A DNA stretch of 64,000 bases from Stenocarpella maydis (GCA_002270565.1 NQMI01000005.1:186001-250000), one strand, 5' to 3'; numbered from the stretch's first letter, positions 44,891 through 56,849 are shown. Notes: a model not told the origin generated them from the sequence alone. Translations and numbers: made by a program.

Positions 44891-45624
44891 AATGTTGGCA
44901 TTGTAGTCGGTCGGTCAGTCTAGTGTGTACGTAAGACGAAGAGTCAATTAGTAGCAGCAGCTCGATGGAGGTTGCAAGCAGACCGACACGCAGGTCGAAT
45001 AGGGCTAGGGTGGCAGCAGTGCGTGGTCGAGGGGCGGCAGTTGCCGAAAGCTTATTTCAAAAGACGGCATTGACGAGGTGTGATGGCATTACCCCATTTT
45101 TATGCCATCTTTACTCGATAGTTACTCGATCAAAACTGGTGATGAGGCTATCGCCAGGCCGAGGCTGTTCCGAAAGCGGCAGGACAAACACCCCCCTGAC
45201 CTTGCCGCCGGCCCTTAGTAAGCAGGGCGTGCTCAGGCCCGACGTTGAGGCTCCATCGCTTGACGGCGTGGTTTTGGCCAATCGTGCTACTCCGATAAGC
45301 AACCAGGGTCCGCCTGGGCTCGTCCGGTCTCTTTGTCGCGTGTACTTCCTTCCAGGCCCTTCCCCTGATAACGAACGATTGTCGGCCCGCGGAAACACGA
45401 CAATGGCCGCGCCCTAGAAAGCCTAGAAACACCGGAGACGGCCGAGTCTAGCCTCAACACACTCTGGGTCGACAGCACAGACAAGTCAAGACAGTCAAAC
45501 TGGCGGTATGGGTGCTGACAAGTGAGGCTGCCGGGACTGGTCTGGACAATACTAAGAGTAAGTGCTGTTGCCATGTGGGGAGAATCCAAACGGTGGTTCC
45601 AGGGGCAAGAAAGAGGGAGAGAGG

Positions 45625-45636
45625 AAGAGGGAGAGA

Positions 45637-45672
<36 letters not shown>
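45625..45672. repeat. GA microsatellite
   Basis: Irregular GAGAGG/GGAAGAG units passing into about 14 perfect AG dinucleotides. Confidence 0.85.
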
Positions 45673-45675
<3 letters not shown>

Positions 45676-45738
45676 GCCAACTGCCAACTCAGACGCCTCT
45701 CTTTTCTCGCCGTCTCCCTCTTGTCTTTTTTTCCTCGC

Positions 45739-45767
45739 CCCCCCCCCCCCCCGGGAAAAAAAAAGGT
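45739..45767. repeat. poly-C/GGG/poly-A tract
   Basis: About 16 C, then GGG, then about nine A. This is the reverse complement of the T-CCC-G tract pattern at 49070-49091. Confidence 0.8.
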
Positions 45768-45862
45768 AAGCCAGGGGTAAACGGTCAACGGTCAACCTCT
45801 CACACGCTTGCTGTCTCTTGCTCCATCTCGAGTATTGCCGTCGTCTTGTGGTCCCCTTGCGT

Positions 45863-45965
45863 CTTATCTACTGCATGATAAGCCGTCTTCCCCCCCGAGC
45901 ACACACACAAGCCATCCCATCCCACCTCGCAGGCTCTCACATCCCACTCTTGTCCCTCCTGATAA
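45863..45965. promoter_or_regulatory. three GATA-factor sites upstream of allantoinase
   Basis: HGATAR core elements lie at 45863-45869 (CTTATCT, reverse orientation), 45876-45881 (TGATAA) and 45960-45965 (TGATAA), 136-238 bases before the allantoinase start codon. Clusters of such sites are the known targets of the nitrogen regulators AreA/NIT2 in filamentous fungi, and allantoin use is a classic nitrogen-catabolite-controlled pathway. Function here is inferred. Confidence 0.55.
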
Positions 45966-46100
45966 GGACCTGACTCTGACTGACTGGGTCGCTTGCTCTC
46001 TTCTTTTCCCCCCTTGCTCCTGCCGTTTACTCCTAATCTCGCAGACTATTCCGCTTCCGAAAGTTTCCTGCCCGTCCCGCCAGCCTGAACAACCGTCAAG

Positions 46101-47790
46101 ATGACCGTTTCTACCACCTTATCTTCCTCGGAGCCCTTGACCGTGTTGGTGTCGACCCGCGCGGTCCTCACCCTACCTGACGATAGTCTTATCTTGTCGC
46201 CAGCAACCATATCAGTCTCCCCCTCCACGGGCAAGATCACCTCCATAGTCCCAGAAATTCTCCCGCCTTCCTCCTTCCCACCATCGACCACATACGTCGA
46301 CCATGGCTCCAAACTCCTGCTCCCGGGCCTAGTGGATGCCCACGTTCACTTGAACGAGCCTGGCCGGACGGAATGGGAGGGTTTCGCCACTGGAACCCGC
46401 GCTGCGGCGTCTGGGGGCGTCACGACCGTGATTGACATGCCCTTGAACGCGATCCCGCCGACTACCACGGTCCGGGGCTTCGAGGAGAAGCTGGCTGCCA
46501 GCCAGGGTCAGTGCTGGGTCGATGTCGGCTTCTATGGTGGCGTGATCCCTGGCAACGCAGATCAGCTGGTCCCACTGGTGGAAAAGGGCGTGCGAGGGTT
46601 CAAGGGCTTCCTGATCGAGAGTGGTGTAAGTGCTCCCAGGTGGGACAGAACCATCATGGGTAGGACGGCGGACACCAAGGAACCACCGCTAACAAGCCAG
46701 TGCTCAGGTTGACGAGTTCCCCTGTATCTCGTCCACCGACATCGAGAAGGCCATGCGCGCCCTCGCCGGGCACCCGACAACCCTCATGTTCCACGCCGAG
46801 ATGATCCCGCCCATCGCCGACAGCGTGGGAGACGCCGTCCAGGCATCAGAGCCGCCGCTAGCCCCCACCGGCCTCCTGACGTCCTACGACACGTTCCTCG
46901 ACTCACGGCCTCCTGTATTCGAGACATGCGCCATAGAGGAGATCCTGTCGCTGGCCCACCTCGCACCACAGCTACACCTGCACATCGTACACCTCTCGGC
47001 GACCGAGTGCATCCCGATCCTGAAGCAGGCGAGGAAGAACGGGGTCAACATCACAGCCGAGACGTGCTTCCACTACCTGGGCCTGGCCGCCGAGGACGTC
47101 GAGGACGGCGACACCCGCCATAAGTGCTGCCCGCCCATCCGCTCGCGCATCAACCAGGCCGGCCTGTGGGAGGAGCTGTGCGCGGACCCCAGCGAGAGCG
47201 TGATCAGGACAGTCGTCTCGGACCACAGCCCCTGCACGCCAGAGCTCAAGCTCCTGCCGGGCCACCTACAGCGGCAGCAGCACGCCGACGCCGTCGACAC
47301 CGTCGAGGGCACACTGGTGCACTCGGACTCGGGCGTCGACGTATCGATGCCGGGCGAGGAGGATGCCGCAGCCAAGGCCGCGGGCGACTTCTTCGCCGCG
47401 TGGGGCGGCATCTCCTCCGTGGGGCTGGGCCTCCCGATCCTGCACACGACGGCCAGGGCCGGCAGCCGGCCGCTGGGGATCGTCGACATCGTGCGGCTGT
47501 GCTCGCAGGCGACGGCGGCGCAGGTGGGGCTGTCGCACCGCAAGGGCGGGCTCAGGGCCGGGCTCGACGCGGACGTCTGTGTCTTTGACGATGCCGAGGA
47601 GTGGACGCTCGGGTGCGGCGGCATGCACTGGAAGAACCGCTGCTCGCCGTGGGAGGGGAGGCGGTTCACGGGGCGCGTCAGGGAGACGTGGCTGCGCGGC
47701 CGCAAGGTGTACGAGTTTGGCGGGGACAACGGCGGGTTCGTGTGCGGCGGGCCTGTTGGGGAGGCCATCGTGGAGAAGAGGACGGTCTAG
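46101..47790 (+). CDS. allantoinase
   Basis: The model is join(46101..46625, 46708..47790), 535 aa. The 82-bp intron has a GTAAGT donor, GCTAAC branch and CTCAG acceptor, phase 0, and restores FLIESGVDEFPCIS. Allantoinase (EC 3.5.2.5) hydrolyses allantoin to allantoate in purine breakdown, releasing nitrogen for growth. The cyclic amidohydrolase signature is complete: DAHVHLNEPGRTEWEGF with the first two zinc His (about 80-96), the GFKGFLIES segment with the Lys expected to be carbamylated (about 168), the zinc His of FHAEM and HIVHLSA, and the DHSPC Asp-His that completes the site. Length matches fungal homologues. The upstream GATA sites support nitrogen regulation. The C-terminal domain ends with VRETWLRGRKVYEFGG, the family's usual terminal strand. 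Confidence 0.95.
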
Positions 47791-48583
47791 GCTGGGCCGG
47801 GCTCGCATTTGCATCGGGTGGTCGTTTTACATCTGGGGCGTGGGCGGGACTCGGGCATCTCTCATAATGGGGCAGGCGTCGCTTGGACGGATTTGGTTGC
47901 ATTGCGTCTGGAATTACTGGGGGTGGTGGTAGGCAGGGCTCGTGGGTGATGAATGCATTTATTTATACATGTCGTAGTCCAGAAATGCATTCTCCTGAAA
48001 CTGGTCGTTTTCTGAACGAGGTTGGTCACGGAGGGATTGCGTGACGTGACGTGACGTGCAGCTATGGAGTAGGGTGCGCCTCCTCATCGGCTGCATCCCA
48101 AGAGCTGACCCCTCGCTTCAACCCCGTGACATTGCAGCCAGTTGTCTCACAAGAGCGTAATAGAAACAAGGATCGGATGGGCCGTCAATGCTCTTCCCGG
48201 CGGGTTGATCTTTTTGGAGAAGAATGTGGAGTTCAGTCTCCCTTGCTCAGAATGACAGGACATTTTCCTAGTCTTCCTCATGCCTGTAACACTTGAAGAT
48301 GGCTGAATGAAACATTTACGGGAGAGCGAGCACACCTGAATGAGCCCATCCTGATTACAGATCCGGCACGTGCTGAGGTATCCGTTCTTCCAGGAACCCC
48401 TTGAAAGGCCAAACACTGATTTGCAGAAATATGAATGGATCTACGGGTTATGCAGATACATTGAGGTGTTTGCTACAGATCCGGGCTTTTAAATCCACGT
48501 CCAAGCACGCGGCGGCTATTCCATGCGCCATTTCCAAATCCCAACCTCTTTTTTTCTTTTTCTCTTTCTTTTCTCTCCCTCCC
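47791..48583. other. intergenic between convergent genes
   Basis: No gene is seen. A short TGACG tandem (GTGACGTGACGTGACGTG) lies at 48041-48058. A pyrimidine-rich stretch at 48545-48585 flanks the dioxygenase stop codon. Confidence 0.6.
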
Positions 48584-49705
48584 TCAGAAATTGTTCTGGT
48601 TCGCATTCTGCATCAGCATGGTGCTGTCGGGCTTGTACTTCTTGTGGACGAGGCGCACGTCGTACTCGACGTCGAGCACGGCGCCCTTGGGGTCGTTCTG
48701 GGCGGGCTTGAAGTAGAGCAGCAGGTCGGGCTTGACGGCGCAGGCGGTGTCGGTCTCGAGGTACTGGTCGTCGCTGGGGTACAGCTGCGCGGTGACGCCG
48801 ACGTAGTCGTCGTGCGTGACCATCATGTGGATGTGCGCGGGCCGGTATGGGTGGCGGCCCATGATGCGGAGGAGCTCGGCCGAGGGGCCTGACGTGTCGA
48901 TGGCGTACTCGGTCGGCTTGAGGCAGTAGAACCAGAACTTGCCGTCGGCGTCGGTGCGGAACTTGCCGCGGAGGTTGTGGCGGGTTTCTAAGGGGGGAGA
49001 TGAGCGGGTCAGTTCTGGTCGTAGTCCCAGGTCGGGGCGTGTATATGTGATGGGATTGTGCTAAGATTTTTTTTCCCGGGGGGGGGGGGGCTCCATACGG
49101 TTCTCTGGGTCAAACACATCGTATTTGCCGTTGGTGCTGGCCTGCCACATGTCAAAGACGGCGTTGGGGATGCCCTTGCCCGTCTCGGCGTCCTTGATGA
49201 CGCCGTGGAACTTGGTGAGCTGCCCATCCGGGGGCATGTTCTGGACCACGCTGTCGCCGAGCTCCCGGAAGGGCGTCTCGGGCGACCAGAAGGGGCCCAG
49301 GATGGTGGACGACGTGGGCTGGGCGCCATTGGCGGTCACAATCTTGTGGTTGATCTCGTCGACGAGCCTGTGCCACGGGGTGCGCGTCTTGTCTTAGCTC
49401 CTGCTGGGGGGTCGGGTGTTTCTGGACATGTATACTCACGATTCAACACCGAGAATGTCGCATACCCTCCATGCCTCGTTGCGGTTCTTCTTGTAGGCCT
49501 GGCCGATGGAGTTCACGTAGTTGACGCCGACGATCCACTCCTCCTGCTTCAGCTCGACCTCCCTGCAGAAGTCGTGCAGGTGCCGGATCAGGGACGTGAG
49601 GATCTCCCTGTGCCTGGGCAGTGTCTCTGGGCTCATCAGTTCGATGACATGCTGTGTGAAGTTTGGGTCATATTTGCTGTTGTTGCCGTTGGTGGCGGAA
49701 GCCAT
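48584..49705 (-). CDS. intradiol ring-cleavage dioxygenase
   Basis: The model is complement(join(48584..48987, 49099..49367, 49440..49705)), 312 aa. The donors are GTGAGT and GTATGG, the acceptors GCACAG and CCTTAG, and phases are consistent. Splicing restores [16 protein letters not shown], the hallmark junction of the N-terminal helical domain. The catalytic domain has [12 protein letters not shown], the [21 protein letters not shown] beta region, the DMWQAS segment, and [19 protein letters not shown], then [13 protein letters not shown], which carries the two His iron ligands (with Tyr ligands upstream). It is a catechol 1,2-dioxygenase or hydroxyquinol 1,2-dioxygenase, a non-heme Fe(III) enzyme that opens aromatic rings to muconates. 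Sequence alone does not decide between them; the helical N-terminal domain is common to both. It is cytosolic with no signal peptide. Intron 2 contains a T-CCC-G homopolymer tract close to its donor. Confidence 0.92.
49070..49091. repeat. T-CCC-G homopolymer tract in intron
   Basis: About eight T, then CCC, then about 13 G, inside the second intron of the dioxygenase gene. Confidence 0.8.
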
Positions 49706-51728
49706 TGTGGCGGTAGTAATGTGTGATGATACAGATGGCGGGGTTCGGCGGGGAAGACGGGGTCGCACAGATGGCGGGCGGGTATACAGCAGATGTTGTC
49801 GCACAGGAAGCGCAGGCTCGGCAGCAAGAGGTCTTGAGAATGTCTGGAGGAGGGTGTAGTTGGGATTTATTCTCACGACTATTTTGAGAATGTTGCTGCC
49901 GGGGAGGCCAGGGCTTCAAGTGGCATTTATAAGTAGGCTAGATGGACCAGGTAGGCCAGGTAGGCCAGGTAGGCCAGGCTCGCTTCCGACCGCTGAAGAC
50001 GCAGAGTTCGGGGTCGTATGACGCGGCAGAGCGGGCGGCATCGAAGGGTCCCACGGATGGCAGGCAAGGTCGGTATTTCACCCGGGCCCAAGGCATGAGG
50101 GGGTAAACTTCGATCCGGCCCGCCGCCGCCATCTCGCGAGGCGAGGAAGCCAGCCGCCCGGAAAACCCGTCGATGGTCTCAGATCGGGATTCCGGCATGC
50201 CTCCACGGCCTCGTGATGGATTATAATGTGTACGCTGCGGGAATATGCCCCGCGAGTGTTTGTCGTGGGCGCTGACCGCAGGTATCTGGGAGTTGCACCG
50301 CCAGCCAGGAATGCGTTACACTAGTATTACAGTACATGCAACGCGCGAGGCACGAGGGCCTCCCCCCACAAATAAGGTTTCCAAGTCTGGTGTACGTGAA
50401 AAAGAACGGGTCGACTCTTCCAACACTGCTGTCGCTGCTCAAAACAATCTTCCGAGCATTTCCAGACCCAAACCCTCTGGGCAGCTGGCTGCAGACTCCT
50501 GCAGTTCATTTATGCGCTCGCGGCAAGAGCTGGCACGTCTTCGCAAGAACACTTAGCCGCGGGGTTACGATGATGGCCTGGGCCGACAGATAGGGCCGCC
50601 CGGCTTCTTGGGGCCCCTCTCCTCGCTGGCTTCCGATTGTAAACCGTGAGCACTTCATAGGCTGCTAGCGCTGTCTGTGCTTGGCCTGACTCCCTCCCCT
50701 CCCTCATCGCGTTGAAATGTTCCCCGCCTCCCCCACATCAATGTCACGGTGCATCCCCCGCCTCCACCTGCCGCCCACCTGCCGCCCACCTGCCGTGTCA
50801 AACTTTATCTTATCAAGCAGTCTCTCCAAACGAAACCCAATGCCAAGCAGCTTTCCTGCTGTGTCACGGCCTACAACATCTGTCAGATGCAGTTTGTGCG
50901 ACGCCTAGCCGGCTCACAGTACTACTCCGCACGCCGCGTCTGCACATGCAGTCCCCGTTTCTGCCCCTGGAGCCCTCACAGCCTCATCCGCCCTGCTGGT
51001 GTAGGAAGGTCTGGTGGATAACGTCTTGTTCTGGAACAAGAACAAGGTCCCAGCCCAATGACGTGCGCGTCCAGGGGGCGGGGACGGACCTGGGATGCTG
51101 ACACCCAAAAGGCGGCCCATATAGATACATCTAGTACCTATTCTCCCGTCTCGATACCAGCCATTGCATCCCGTCTCATTTGCCTCTCTCATCTTCCAGT
51201 GGCTCAAGTTGCACGCCCGTGCCGTCCAGACCCTTGGTTCAGCATCCGGGCCAAGGAATCCAACGAATCCGGTACTTGGGTAAAGACCAGCGGTTCGCTG
51301 CCGAAGTACTGTGCACTGTACTGCAGCGTTGCACTCATCAAAGGCCCAGAGGTGTCAAAGCGGTATGGCGGATAAGCTATCCTTCGCTTATGGTACGCTG
51401 ATATTGTTTTTCATTGGGTCCCGTCACCTCCATTTTCGTTTTCGGGTTTGGCGCCCATGTGGTTGATTCCTTCTGTCGACGGGCTCAGTCGCCTATTATG
51501 GAGAACGGGTGGTGTTCCGCCCGAGAGTGAACACCAGGCATTCCGCTCGCCATGTTCCGACCCCGAGGCGACACCAACTGGCGGCAATGCGCACAGCTTC
51601 GAGCGCCTGCGTGACTTGACTCGATACTTGCTCTGGCCAGTTCGACCGAGTGCCGTTAAACGTCCGCCAGGAGGAAGACCATCTCTGTGCCACACCCATC
51701 GAACCACCAGCCATTGGTACTGACCGCC
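49706..51728. other. intergenic with 9-bp tandem repeat
   Basis: No convincing gene is seen. Three exact GTAGGCCAG units at 49951-49977 follow a degenerate copy. Short PPAAHLP-like repeats near 50760-50800 come from a CCACCTGCCGCC triplication. The last 50 bases lead into the ABC transporter start. Divergent promoters for the dioxygenase and transporter must lie here. Confidence 0.55.
49951..49977. repeat. 9-bp tandem repeat, three copies
   Basis: GTAGGCCAG three times head to tail, preceded by a GATGGACCAG near-copy. Confidence 0.9.
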
Positions 51729-54700
51729 ATGCACTCACCCCTCAGCGGTGAGCCGGGGAGCCCGGACGAGGCCGCATCGCAGCCTCAGCGCGAACGCCCG
51801 ACCTCGTCCGTCGTCGACATGGACAAGATGGACAAGATCGACCGTGCCAGCTCCGTCGCGACGAGCATAGACGTCCCAGCAGGCGGGCTGAATGCGCATC
51901 ATCTGTCACTTGGTGTGGGCAACCATCTGAGTCTCGGCGATGTTGCGCCTGTGGATGTCCAGATCCGTAACCTCGACGTAAAGGTGGACACGTCTCCCTC
52001 GGTCCTGGAGCCGGCTACCTACCCGGCGCTGTTCAGAGACCGCTTCGGCGGCTCCAAGACCAGGCCGGAGCCGTCATCCTATACCAAGGACCTGCTATCG
52101 TCCGTCTCCACGTCCATAGCCCCGGGCACGCTGACCGCGATCCTGGGCGGCTCCGGCTCGGGCAAGACGACTCTGCTGAATACGGTATCATCCCGGATAG
52201 CCTCATCCCGCCTGAGCCAGTCCGGCAGCATCCTGTTCAGCTCCCAGCCCAACATCGACGCCATCCGGTCGGCGTATGTGACCCAGACCGACATCCTGCT
52301 GCCCACCCTGACGGCGCGCGAGACGCTGCAGTACTCGGCGGACCTGCGCCTCCCGCCGCCCTCGACGTCGGACGAGCGCCGCCGCGTCGTGGAGGAGGTC
52401 ATTATGGAGCTGGGCCTCAAGGAGGCGGCCGACACGCGCGTCGGGAGCACCACCCACCGCGGGCTGTCGGGCGGCGAGAAGAGGCGCGTCTCGATCGGGG
52501 TCCAGATGCTCGCGAACCCGAGCGTGCTGTTCCTCGACGAGCCGACCACCGGCCTCGACGCCAGCAGCGCCTACCAGCTCGTCCGCACCCTCAAGAACCT
52601 CGCCGAGAAGGGGAGGACCGTCATCGTCACCATTCACCAGCCGCGCTCCGAGATCTGGGGCCTCTTTGACAACCTGATCCTCCTGTCCCGCGGCTCGCCC
52701 GTCTACTCGGGTCCCGTGGCCGAGTGTCTGCCGTGGTTCGACGGCCTGGGCTTCCGGATGCCGCCGTTCGTCAACCCGGCCGAGCACCTGGTCGACCTCG
52801 CGGCCGTGGACAACCGCACCCCGGAGCTCGAGGCCGAGAGTCTGGCACGCGTGCAGCGGCTCAAGGGCGCCTGGAGGGACGAGAACGAGAGGCGTTTCCC
52901 ACCGACCGAAAAGGGGCCGGCGGCACCGGCAGAGCGCGGCATGGCGCTCTGGAGGCGCCCAAACGCCACCTCCATGGCCCGCCAGATGCGCGTCATGACC
53001 TCGCGGACCCTCAAGACGACGTACCGAGACCCTATGGGCATGATGGCTGCCATAATGCAGGCCGTGATGATGGGGCTGTGCACGGGTTACATCTTCTACC
53101 AGCTGGGGCGGGACCAGGCCGGGATCCGGTCGCGGCAGGGCTTCCTCTACACGACCAGTGCGCTGGAGGGGTACCTCTTCCTCGTCTTCGAGGTGTACCG
53201 CCTCACGCAGGAGATCGGCGTCTTCGACCGCGAGCACAGCGAGGGCTGTGCCACGGCGCTGCCGTTCCTCCTGTCCCGCCGTCTGGCCAGATTCATCACC
53301 GAGGACCTCCCCGTCCCTCTCATCTTCTCTGTCATAAGCTACTGGATGGCCGGGCTCGACCAGGCGCCCGCGAGTTTCCTGACGTACTTTGGCATCGTGC
53401 TGCTCAACCACTACATCGCCGTCAGCTGCGCCATGTGCTGCGTCACTGCCAGCAGGAACTTCCCCGGCGCGAGCCTGATCGCCAACTTGGTGTATACGCT
53501 GCAGTCGATGGCGTGTGGGTATTTCATCCAGAGCAACAGCATCGCGATATGGCTCCGTTGGTTGAAGTATTTGACTTATTCGGTGGGTCTGGTCCTCCTC
53601 CAGTGGACGGTGAGAGATGATGGGCTTGCTGACGTGGAAGTAGTATTACATTTTTAGCGCCCTCTGTGGAAATGAGTTCAACGACTCATTCTACGACTGC
53701 CCTTACCCCGGCGGCGAGTCCAACCCTTCATGCGCCCCTTACATCGGCACATACATCATGAAGTCTCTGGGCTTCCCCAAAGGCTGGCTGGTAGCGCCCA
53801 TAGTCGTAGCGTTGGCCTTCGTGATCTTCTTCTACGCCCTGTCGTGGGTCGGCCTCACGTTTGTGAAGAAGGAGATGACCATCGCCCGGGCTCGGGTGTC
53901 AGAGAACGACTTCTCCGCCGGCAAGGAGAAGCTGGCGGCGAGGTCGATCGAGGAGATCCGCACCATCGACGTCCGGCTGGACGGGTTCGCCCTCGGCCTC
54001 GACAAGAAGTCGCCGTGGGGCAGGAAGCTGCCTAGGAAGACGATCCTGCACCCGGTGACCTCGACGTTCGAGGCTGGCAAGCTGAACGTGATAATGGGGC
54101 CCAGCGGGAGCGGCAAGACCTCCCTCCTGAACGCCATGGCGCTGCGGCTCAACAGCACGCTCGGCACCAGGTACCGCCCGGCTGGGAGGTTTACTTTTAA
54201 CGGCGCAGAGCCCTCCGACTCGGTCATCCGCTCGGTGTGCTCGTACGTCTGTCAGGACGACGACGCTCTCCTCCCGTCTCTCACTGTCCGCGAGACGCTG
54301 CGCTTCGCGGCAGGGCTCCGTCTGCCCAGTTTCATGACCAAGGCAGAGAAGAACCGCCGGGCCGAGGAGGTGCTGCTCAAGATGGGCTTGAAAGACTGTG
54401 CGGATAACCTCATTGGCAATGAGCTGGTCAAGGGTATTTCGGGTGGTGAGAAGCGACGCGTGACGATTGCAGTCCAGATATTGACGGATCCGCGTATCTT
54501 GCTCTTGGACGAGCCGACGAGCGGGCTGGATGCGTTCACGGCCAATTCGATCATGGAGGTCTTGCGCGGCCTGGCTGCTGAAGGCAGGACCCTTATCCTG
54601 TCGATCCATCAAGCCCGGTCAGACCTGTTCGGCCACTTCGGCAACGTGTTGCTGCTCGCCAGAGGTGGCAAGTCAGTGTACAGTGGAGCAGCCAGCGAGA

Positions 54701-55926
54701 TGCTGCGGTATTTCGCACGAGTGGGCAGGGAGTGTCCTCGCAACACCAACCCGGCTGACTTTGTGATGGATCTCATCACCGTCGATCTCCAACAAGAGAG
54801 CCGAGAAGAGGAGACAAGAAGGTCTGTTAATGTGCTGATCGAGGCGTGGGACAAGAACCTCAGCAACCCCCAGGCGCCTGATAGCCACACGGCTGCTGCC
54901 CAGGAGATGCTCGAGCCCATCACCGAGGAGAAGACAGGCGGATCCTCGCGGCCATCCCGAGACAACACCGCCACGACCACGCAGCAGGGCCAACCACGAC
55001 GGTCCAACGGCAAGAGCCACCTCGCAACACCAGCAGAGCTGGGCGCGCTCGTCCGCAAGCGGACATCGTTCCTCACCTCGTTCCCGCTGCTCCTCCACCG
55101 CGCCTCCATCAACCTCAGGCGGCAGCCCCCGCTGATCATGGCACGGATAATGCAGGTGGTCGGGCTGGCGATAGTGCTGACGGCCTTCTTCGCGCCGCTC
55201 AAGTCGGACTACACGTCCGTGCAGAACCGGGTCGGCTTCGTGCAGCAGGTGAGCTCCTTCTACTTCATCGGGATGCTGCAGAACGTGGCCGTGTACCCGG
55301 CCGAGCGGGACGTCTTCTACCGCGAGCACGACGACGGCGCCTACGGCGTCGAGCCGTTCCTCCTGACGTACACGGCGCTGGAGCTCCCCTTCGAGGTCGC
55401 CTCGTCGCTCGCCTACGGCGCGCTGGCGGACCTGGCCGTCGGGTTCCCGCGCACGGCCGAGATGTACTTTGTGTGTGTGTTCGCGTGCTTCGGCATCGTC
55501 AGCTGCGGTGAGAGCCTGGGGATCATGTTTAACACGCTCTTCTCCGACCACACCGGCTTCGCCGTCACGCTGACCAGCATCCTGCTGTCCGTCGCGAACA
55601 TCATGGCGGGCATCATGAGCATAAACATGCCGGGGCTGTTCGACGCCTTCAACTACATCTCGCCCTGCCGCTACGCGGTGCGCGCCCTCGCCCCCGTCAG
55701 CCTGCGGGGCCAGAGGTTCAGCTGCGGCGCCGACCAGGCGCTGCCCGGCGGGGGCTGCGCGCTCGGGACGGGCGAGCAGGTGCTGGACCTGTACAGGCTG
55801 AACGTGGACGTCGTCGCCAACATTGCCGCGCTGGCGGGCATGATTGTTGCTTACCGGCTGGTTGCGTACCTGCTGCTGAGGCTGGTGCGTACCAGGTGGG
55901 AGAGGAGGGGGAAGGTGGCCAGGTAG
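51729..55926 (+). CDS. full-size WHITE-type ABCG transporter
   Basis: The model is join(51729..53582, 53644..55926), 1378 aa. The 61-bp intron (GTGGGT donor, CTGAC branch, AAGTAG acceptor) joins LKYLTYS to YYIFSALCGNEFND, the usual motif after transmembrane helix 5 in ABCG proteins. The order is NBD1-TMD1-NBD2-TMD2. NBD1 has Walker A GGSGSGKTTL (about 139), signature LSGGEKRRVS (about 245) and Walker B VLFLDEPTTGLD (about 264). NBD2 has GPSGSGKTSL (about 769), ISGGEKRRVT (about 882) and ILLLDEPTSGLD (about 901). Both sites keep all catalytic residues, unlike PDR-type ABCG pumps whose NBD1 is usually degenerate. It is therefore a doubled WHITE half-transporter, a fungal ABCG subgroup without well-known substrates. 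It should lie in the plasma membrane or an organelle membrane and export lipids, pigments or xenobiotics. The ATG at 51729 (CCGCCATGC) is chosen because no upstream in-frame ATG exists. Confidence 0.95.
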
Positions 55927-56403
55927 AGACGGGTGCGCCATGACTTCTTTCTGTAGTGTACTGGTACCTCTCTGGCAAAGTGCGATATGCCTTGCTGGGT
56001 GGTGGGGGGGGGGGGGGGCCGCTGGGAGGGAGGCATGGGTAATTGGTTACGATATCAGACTGAATTCGCCCCCTCCACCCTTATAAGTAGGCAAAGTCTC
56101 CCGGTTTCCAACACTCGAGCAATCTGGCCAAGAGGTGTGTATATAGTGCAACTGTTTCAGGCTGTCTCTTGACTCAAGAAAATCACACCCTTCTTCCATC
56201 CCATTTCGGGACAGGGTTACGGTAATGCAATAGTACCTCGAGTTCGCATGTTTAACACATGTATGCAAATAGCCACAAGTTTACACAATTGATATTACAG
56301 ATCGCCCTTCTACAAAGGCCTCAGCTCTCACAACCTTAGACTCCACCAGTCGACGCCATGCAGTTACGCATGCGCAGGGGCCTTGGTATGCACACTCTTC
56401 ACT
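55927..56403. other. intergenic with poly-G run
   Basis: No gene is seen. A run of about 15 G lies at 56005-56019. This is the 3' flank of two convergent genes. Confidence 0.6.
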
Positions 56404-56781
56404 TCAAACACCCCTAGACGACCTCCTCTCCGGTGCCTCTAGTACGAGTGGTGGTGACGGCACTCCAACCCCTTGAACGCATCGAAAGATCAGCACGGCA
56501 ATGACGAATGCCTCAGCATCCCTGGCGTTGGGGAACCAGAAACCGAGCGGAGGGACGAGGTCCCGCGTCGGGATCATCTTCAGTGCTTCGTTCTGAGGGT
56601 TTACGACGCATTCATCCTCCAGGAACTGATTGCTCGCCCTATTCTCGGCGTCGATCGCCTTCATCTGCTCCTCCACCGTAGTGCATCTGTATTTCTTACA
56701 GTGGACGATGGGATCCCAATCTGAGTGTGTGGAGGGGAGGTCGCCCACCTCCTCAGGCTTACACAACACCCATTTGTCCAT
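56404..56781 (-). CDS. 3' exon of unknown gene
   Basis: A minus-strand frame of 125 codons begins with an in-frame Met at 56781, just inside a CTCTCAG acceptor-like site, and ends at TGA 56404-56406. Third-position GC preference (GAG GAG GTG GGC GAC CTC CCC TCC) is that of a real exon. Readable parts are MDKWVLCKPEEVGDLPSTHS, DPIVHCKKYRCTTVEEQMKA and MIPTRDLVPPLGFWFPNARD, then a hydrophobic AEAFVIAVLIF. Upstream, between about 56830 and 57010 on the same strand, there is probably at least one further exon: one frame reads KPADYQLLNSSDTKPVPP and another a hydrophobic GFLFLSGIVALVAALEAIHH, but I could not find a phase-consistent join. The family is not recognised. It may be a small membrane-associated protein. 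Confidence 0.45.
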   Translation of the reverse strand: MDKWVLCKPEEVGDLPSTHSDWDPIVHCKKYRCTTVEEQMKAIDAENRASNQFLEDECVVNPQNEALKMIPTRDLVPPLGFWFPNARDAEAFVIAVLIFRCVQGVGVPSPPLVLEAPERRSSRGV

Positions 56782-56849
56782 GAGCTGAGAGGAAAGGGCA
56801 CTAGTCTTCTGAGTTTCACAAGGTGATGGCTATTCAAACGTACGTCCAT

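Larger units (their letters stand above)
42880..46100. other. gene-poor region with simple repeats
   Basis: No convincing gene is seen. Long frames at 43688-44365 and on the opposite strand overlap and have no family content. The region holds a 16-bp tandem repeat (44802), a GA microsatellite (45625-45672), and T/G and C/A homopolymer junctions (44658 and 45739). The last 400 bases are the CT-rich promoter and leader of allantoinase. Confidence 0.55.

Noticed and set aside
52203..53411. 402-codon minus-strand frame
   Set aside because: It lies antisense to NBD1/TMD1 of the ABC transporter; the composition (His/Arg/Gly-rich) is the usual shadow of GC-rich third positions.
54673..55941. 422-codon minus-strand frame
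   Set aside because: Antisense shadow of the second half of the ABC transporter, with no family content.
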